From a virus, in the IMG/VR virus record IMGVR_UViG_3300020450_000133, positions 1-20,097 of that record: a DNA stretch of 20,097 bases, one strand, 5' to 3'. Position numbers and translations under genes: made by a program. The notes beneath the pieces are model-generated. The model ran no database searches and was not told where the DNA came from. It saw only the letters and a list, made by a program, of their open reading frames with translations. Below are positions 16,848 to 20,097 of this stretch, one piece after another. The stretch's first letter is position 1, and each line of letters starts with the position of its first letter.

Positions 16848-18722
16848 TTATCTGGTATAGATTGATTCGCTAGCGTAACTAGAAGTTGTGACGTATGCTG
16901 TAGCAGATGTGTTCTCACCAGAAGATACAACGTCTGGTAATGCCTTTACGGTACTGTCGGGAACACTCAATTGTAGGTACAAATCTTTTAGGGCGATAAC
17001 ATCATTGGAATCAGGTATTGCTTCCACTTCAATAACTCCAGTTGTTAAAGAAGTACCTGTTATATTTACCACATCCAAATTAATCTCTCCGTGAACGTAA
17101 TCCACTGTACCAGCATCATTCTTAACAACTAATGGGAGATTGTTTACAAGTTTAAAGAATACTAATTTTCCAACAGTCGTCCCAGCAATAGGAATGTCAC
17201 CCAAATACAGAGTACCGTCAATACCACTGACCGAAAATCCTGTGGATCGTACGCCATATCCATTTGGTTGATCATAAAAAGCGTTTCCGTAGCAAAGTTC
17301 ATAAGTTGCGAAAGTATTGATCTCAGGGACGATATCTCTTCTCATCTTAACTCGTGTAATGTTGGACGTTACACCTCTTGCAGCATCATCAATCAATCCA
17401 ACGACTTTACTATACTTAAATCTACCGCCAAAAGCATTAATGTCTGATGAATTAGAATAAGTTGATAGTGTCTTGGTGACAGCAGTGATAAGTTCGGCTG
17501 CATCACTCGTAGCGTTGGTATTATAGTAAACAGAAGTATCAACTTCAACATAGAGATACTTAAGATCGATAATTTCTGGTTTGATACCAGCAATCGAATA
17601 CTGTTTGAGTTGCCTAGAGATATCATCTTTTGTAATTTGTGATAGGAAAGAACCGTTCTTTGGTTTTATAGAAATGAACACCTTACCATACTCAGGCGGG
17701 TCTAATTCTTCTCCTCCGTAGGCGGTCACAGATTCAACGTTAGGGTAAACAAAGGGAATTATACCTGTGTAGTCATTCGCAGTCACGGCACGATACTGAG
17801 AACTGTAGATACGAGGTGCTAGATATTTTATACTCGATACATCTTCAATTCCGTCGCCATTTTCCGATTTTTGTTGAGTTGTTAAAACTGAAATTCCATC
17901 AGTTATGGTTGTATCAGTATCATCTCTTAAAATACCGACAAATGAGAAATTTCTAGCTCCATTTCCCAATCTTCCGTTAGTTACAATGTAAGTAACAGTA
18001 ACAATTGCTCCAGCTGGCGGTTTTTTACCAATAATTCCGTCTCCAAACAGAATTTCATACTGTTCATCTTCAATTTCTTGAATTAAGAACAATTTAGAGG
18101 TCGAATCAACTTGTAAAATGTTATTATAGAGCGAATATATCTCATTTGTCGTAGATGAGACTGTAACACGGATAGAAGTTGTGTCAATATTCGCATTTGG
18201 AAGAATAAATCGTTGATTTGGTTGCGAATAATCGATCTGAAATGATTTTTCAAGGTATATTCCTTCGTAAATCTTCAAATTGTCAAAAGTAGCGATATTA
18301 TTTGTACCACTTGTCGCTACAAAGTCATCTGGAATTGAAAAAATGTAAGAACTTCCTTGTTGAACACCCAATGCAACTTGTCCAGCTTTCAAAGTTATGA
18401 TTTTTGTGTCATTTGTTCCCAAATCTATGCTAAAATTCACCACAGCTTGTGAAGATCGTGATGATCTAGGTACATAACCAATATTTCTTGCTAGTGATAC
18501 CACGTTTTCACGCAATGTAGCACTGTCAAGGAAACATTCATTGACTGCCATGTTAGTATTGTAAGCAGTAATGTATGAGTTATACGCTAAAAGGTCAATT
18601 AGGGTAGAAAAGTTAGATCCTTCAAAGTCAAAATCAGCGAAATCACTGTTTACACGAAGGTAATCTTTAATTTGTGTCCTAAGAGATGCGAAATCTAGGT
18701 TTGTAAACTGGTTAAACGACAT
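16848..18722 (-). CDS. 6: Baseplate wedge protein gp6
   Basis: 624 residues, close to T4 gp6 (660). gp6 forms the inner ring of the baseplate wedge as a dimer that binds gp7, and joins neighbouring wedges. The N-terminus has 'DFADFDFEGSNFSTLIDLLA' (about 27-46) and 'ATLRENVVSLARNIGYVPR' (about 69-87), typical of T4-like gp6. The middle has the baseplate-J-type signature 'LFGDGIIGKKPPAGAIVTV' followed by 'NGRLGNGARNF' (about 225-260). The C-terminus has 'NGYGVRSTGFSVSGIDGTLY', also typical. The ATG overlaps the gp25 stop as TAATG, and AGGA lies 5 nt upstream, so translation is coupled to gp25. The stop TAA directly abuts the ATG of the giant downstream gene. The identification rests on recognised motifs, not on a database search. 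Confidence 0.93.
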   Translation of the reverse strand: MSFNQFTNLDFASLRTQIKDYLRVNSDFADFDFEGSNFSTLIDLLAYNSYITAYNTNMAVNECFLDSATLRENVVSLARNIGYVPRSSRSSQAVVNFSIDLGTNDTKIITLKAGQVALGVQQGSSYIFSIPDDFVATSGTNNIATFDNLKIYEGIYLEKSFQIDYSQPNQRFILPNANIDTTSIRVTVSSTTNEIYSLYNNILQVDSTSKLFLIQEIEDEQYEILFGDGIIGKKPPAGAIVTVTYIVTNGRLGNGARNFSFVGILRDDTDTTITDGISVLTTQQKSENGDGIEDVSSIKYLAPRIYSSQYRAVTANDYTGIIPFVYPNVESVTAYGGEELDPPEYGKVFISIKPKNGSFLSQITKDDISRQLKQYSIAGIKPEIIDLKYLYVEVDTSVYYNTNATSDAAELITAVTKTLSTYSNSSDINAFGGRFKYSKVVGLIDDAARGVTSNITRVKMRRDIVPEINTFATYELCYGNAFYDQPNGYGVRSTGFSVSGIDGTLYLGDIPIAGTTVGKLVFFKLVNNLPLVVKNDAGTVDYVHGEINLDVVNITGTSLTTGVIEVEAIPDSNDVIALKDLYLQLSVPDSTVKALPDVVSSGENTSATAYVTTSSYASESIYTR

Positions 18723-19138
18723 TATATCCTAGTTGATTGAAGAATAAATTCTATATTTTGTCTGGGAATAGCTAATCCCACGATATCATAGTTAATAGTT
18801 ACCGTTAATTCATTAGTATCGAGTGGATATACCACTCTAACATCAACACGTTTGACTCTAGGTTCAAAGTTTTCAAGTAAAAGTCTAATATCATCTTCTA
18901 AAACTTGAGCATTATCGGGATCTGCCTGTTCAAAGAGAGATTCTTCGACAGCACTACCTAATAAGTTGTTATAAAAACGTTCACCGATTCTTGTTCTTAC
19001 TAAATTTGTCACAGCTCGTTTGATCGCATCCTCATTTTCAAACACACCGATGTCATCCGTCACAGGATGGCGGGTAAATGTAAGACTTATATCCTTGAAA
19101 GGCGTACTTTGGAGGTTGCGTTCGTCAACTTTTGCCAT
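18722..19138 (-). CDS. 25: Baseplate wedge protein gp25 (GPW/gp25 family)
   Basis: 138 residues, against 132 in T4. gp25 is the small core wedge subunit conserved in contractile injection systems (TssE in type VI secretion). It sits between the hub, gp6 and the sheath and helps nucleate sheath assembly. Visible signatures are 'DDIGVFENEDAIKRAVTNL' (about 28-46), 'RIGERFYNNLLGS' (about 50-62) and the family EPR motif in 'LENFEPRVKRVDVRV' (about 88-102). The last strands ('LTVTINYDIVG') complete the fold. The ATG overlaps the TAA of the upstream 45-residue ORF (TAATG), and its own TAA overlaps the gp6 start in the same way. No strong Shine-Dalgarno is seen, which fits re-initiation after the upstream ORF. 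Confidence 0.95.
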   Translation of the reverse strand: MAKVDERNLQSTPFKDISLTFTRHPVTDDIGVFENEDAIKRAVTNLVRTRIGERFYNNLLGSAVEESLFEQADPDNAQVLEDDIRLLLENFEPRVKRVDVRVVYPLDTNELTVTINYDIVGLAIPRQNIEFILQSTRI

Positions 19139-19275
19139 TATTCACTTAAATTCTGTTTTCTTTTATTATCATTGGCGTCATCACCAACAACTTCACGCAG
19201 AATTGTCTCATCTTCTTCTGGTTTTTCTATAAAACCATCTTTAAAACCGCCAAATGGCGTATTTTTTAGCTTCAT
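19138..19275 (-). CDS. 45-residue hypothetical protein coupled to gp25
   Basis: The frame runs ATG (19275) to TAA (19138), giving MKLKNTPFGGFKDGFIEKPE and a further 25 residues ending in 'QNLSE'. The second half is acidic and then basic ('EEDE', 'GDDANDNKRKQ') and probably flexible. I do not recognise the family. Its stop overlaps the gp25 start as TAATG, the same arrangement as gp25-gp6. This regular organisation, with no other use for the space between the terminator and gp25, is the main support for it being real. No Shine-Dalgarno is clear upstream. It could be a leader peptide that feeds ribosomes to gp25, or a small structural protein. Confidence 0.6.
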   Translation of the reverse strand: MKLKNTPFGGFKDGFIEKPEEDETILREVVGDDANDNKRKQNLSE

Positions 19276-19301
19276 TATAGACAAATATACTATTCAAATT
19301 C

Positions 19302-19309
19302 TATTTAGA
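19302..19309 (-). promoter_or_regulatory. Possible weak late promoter before the baseplate cassette
   Basis: The minus strand reads TCTAAATA, seven of eight matches to TATAAATA. It lies right after the terminator and 26 nt before the ATG of the 45-residue ORF. A promoter is expected here if the terminator is efficient. The mismatch at position 2 makes this tentative. Confidence 0.35.
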
Positions 19310-19310
19310 C

Positions 19311-19337
19311 ACAAAAAAAGACCCTTTGAAGGGTCTT
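19311..19337 (-). terminator. Rho-independent terminator after the 51-residue gene
   Basis: On the minus strand AAGACCCT, a 4-nt loop (TCAA) and AGGGTCTT form a perfect 8-bp stem, followed by an unbroken T run (TTTTTTT with the stem end) and then GTG. It starts 20 nt after the stop of the 51-residue gene and is the only convincing terminator in the window. The plus strand has no matching T tract, so it acts on minus-strand transcription. Confidence 0.88.
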
Positions 19338-19357
19338 GGAATGTTTTATCGTGGTTT

Positions 19358-19513
19358 TTATCCAGCAGCAAGTGGAGATTGACCAGAATTACTGTTAGCG
19401 GCAGCTTTTTTTCTTGCTTGAGCGCTCACATCATACTGTCCTTTTACACTACCACTTTTAAAACCAGCACTTTCTACGTTATGGGGAGCTAATTTCGGAT
19501 CTGAATCTGCCAT
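19358..19513 (-). CDS. 51-residue low-complexity hypothetical protein, single-gene transcription unit
   Basis: ATG at 19513, TAA at 19360-19358. The product begins MADSDPKLAPHNVESAGFKS and continues through 'GQYDVSAQARKKAAANSNSG' to 'SPLAAG'. It is rich in Ala, Ser, Gly, Asn and Lys, has no Trp or Cys, and is probably disordered. I do not recognise a family. AAGG lies 6 nt before the ATG. The gene has its own late promoter (19539-19532), which overlaps the upstream gene's stop, and a strong terminator follows the gene. That layout suggests it is made independently and abundantly late in infection, as for a small virion or assembly protein, but this is inference. Confidence 0.75.
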   Translation of the reverse strand: MADSDPKLAPHNVESAGFKSGSVKGQYDVSAQARKKAAANSNSGQSPLAAG

Positions 19514-19530
19514 CTTTAACCTTTTTCTTT

Positions 19531-19704
19531 TTATTTATCGATCTGAGCTCTTAATCTGTCTGGTGAAATACCTTCTGACATGTAAAAGTTCAATCTAGCT
19601 CTTGCAGCTTCCTTATCAAGACCTACATCTTGGTTAGGATCGTTGACACACCATCCAGATGTGCCTAATTCTACGATCCTATATCTCACTTCTCCGTCTG
19701 CCAT
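19531..19704 (-). CDS. 57-residue hypothetical protein
   Basis: The product begins MADGEVRYRIVELGTSGWCV and contains 'GLDKEAARARLNFYMSEGIS', ending 'RLRAQIDK'. The first half looks like a short beta hairpin ('VRYRIVELGTSGW'), the second like a helix-turn-helix-shaped pair of amphipathic helices without obvious DNA-binding features. Small proteins of this layout occur in T4-like cyanophages, but I know no function. The frame stays open upstream to a Met at 19782. I chose 19704 because AAGGA lies 10 nt before it, and because the longer version would overlap the conserved C-terminus of the glycosyltransferase-like gene, whose stop is 1 nt away. Its last codons (GAT AAA TAA) overlap the late promoter of the next gene. 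Confidence 0.75.
   Translation of the reverse strand: MADGEVRYRIVELGTSGWCVNDPNQDVGLDKEAARARLNFYMSEGISPDRLRAQIDK
19532..19539 (-). promoter_or_regulatory. T4-type late promoter (GATAAATA)
   Basis: The minus strand reads CGATAAATAAAAAGAAAAAG, with a seven-of-eight match to TATAAATA, 18 nt before the ATG of the 51-residue gene. It shares 16 consecutive bases, ATAAATAAAAAGAAAA, with the late promoter at 7704-7711. This identity beyond the consensus supports both sites. It overlaps the final codons and stop of the 57-residue gene. Confidence 0.7.
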
Positions 19705-19705
19705 A

Positions 19706-20097
19706 TTATATAATCCTTGTTTTTTCGTGACCAACACGAATTTTTGGATCAATCCATATTTCAAAACCAGCTTCTTTAGCATCTAAACAGAAAGATACGT
19801 CTTCTCCACACATATCTTGTACATCACCTGACTCAAAAACTTGCATTTTAGGAGCAAACCAAGGATATTTCAACTCTTTATGTTCAAATACACCGTTTTT
19901 AATGAGTAACCAACCAAATCCAGTGTAATCAACAGTGAAAGGCTTGCGTCTACGAGAGATTGATTCGATAGTTTCGTGATTCATCACTCCACCATTCTTA
20001 GCAAAGTCCTCTTCTTCTAGCCAATGTGCAACAGATGTTGTTTTTCCGTCCTCTGTGCAGTACCAACCACCAGCAATATCCTTTTGCATCCATACTA
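19706..20097 (-). CDS. Glycosyltransferase-like protein (GT-A fold), N-terminus beyond the window
   Basis: The frame is open to the window edge, reading Val-Trp before the first visible Met (20089). That Met is therefore probably internal, and the visible part is the C-terminal about 130 residues of a longer protein. Visible blocks are 'AGGWYCTEDG', 'KPFTVDYTGFGWLLIKNGVF', 'YPWFAP' and 'CGEDVSFCLDAKEAGFEIW' followed by 'DPKIRVGHEK'. The order VDYTGxG - YPWF - ED-x-x-F-C - DP-x-x-x-x-GH is that of family-2-like glycosyltransferases found in marine phages. There the Glu-Asp acts in acceptor activation, and the late His is a likely metal or donor contact. The expected nucleotide-binding DxD would lie upstream, outside the window. 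Substrate unknown; sugar transfer to virion, DNA or host surface are all possible. Confidence 0.65.
   Translation of the reverse strand, partial: VWMQKDIAGGWYCTEDGKTTSVAHWLEEEDFAKNGGVMNHETIESISRRRKPFTVDYTGFGWLLIKNGVFEHKELKYPWFAPKMQVFESGDVQDMCGEDVSFCLDAKEAGFEIWIDPKIRVGHEKTRII

Noticed and set aside
19067-19492. 141-residue open frame on the plus strand
   Set aside because: It crosses gp25's start, the 45-residue ORF, the terminator and the 51-residue gene on the opposite strand. Its composition is Ser/Phe/Leu-rich with no recognisable motif and no ribosome binding site.
19705-19782. Upstream extension of the 57-residue protein to a Met at 19782
   Set aside because: It would overlap 77 bases of the glycosyltransferase-like gene's conserved C-terminus, and the internal ATG at 19704 has a better ribosome binding site.

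Overview
The window is part of the late structural (baseplate and tail) region of a T4-like myovirus, most likely a marine one. The evidence is an unmistakable gp25 (GPW/gp25 family, EPR motif), an adjacent gp6 baseplate wedge protein with a baseplate-J signature, and giant beta-repeat structural proteins carrying a YHYH-type domain and Cys/YPR repeats of the kind I associate with marine cyanophage-type myoviruses. TATAAATA-type late promoters and uniformly AT-rich, densely packed coding support this. The host cannot be read from the sequence; a cyanobacterium or an SAR11-type bacterium are both possible. Every gene is on the minus strand, so transcription runs from high to low coordinates.

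Layout in order of transcription: (1) 20097-19706, the C-terminal part of a GT-A-fold glycosyltransferase-like protein cut by the window edge. (2) 19704-19531, a 57-residue hypothetical protein. (3) A late promoter (19539-19532) overlapping the end of that gene, a 51-residue low-complexity protein (19513-19358) and a rho-independent terminator (19337-19311); together these look like a self-contained one-gene transcription unit. (4) A tightly coupled baseplate cassette: a 45-residue ORF (19275-19138), gp25 (19138-18722), gp6 (18722-16848) and a 3044-residue structural protein (16847-7713). The first two junctions overlap as TAATG and the third abuts as TAAATG. (5) A second, perfect TATAAATA late promoter (7711-7704), then a 340-residue tail-fibre-like protein (7681-6659). 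After 13 nt with a good Shine-Dalgarno comes a second giant protein (6645 to beyond position 1), of which 2215 residues are visible with no stop.

gp25 and gp6 form the conserved baseplate wedge core. The 3044-residue protein occupies the slot directly after gp6 where T4 has gp7, and is probably a wedge or peripheral baseplate component. The 340-residue and >2215-residue proteins look like tail-fibre or adhesin-like appendages. The three downstream structural proteins share a Gly-x-Gly-Tyr beta module, and two of them share an 'ID/INN-(I/V)-x-QTP' module, so the region looks like a set of shuffled, repeatedly duplicated parts. The second giant protein adds a 12-copy Cys...YPR..DP repeat and a GG(D/N)Y-x-H-x-F mini-repeat, which are the least explained structures in the window. 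No tRNA, CRISPR, IS element or non-coding gap above 300 bases was seen.
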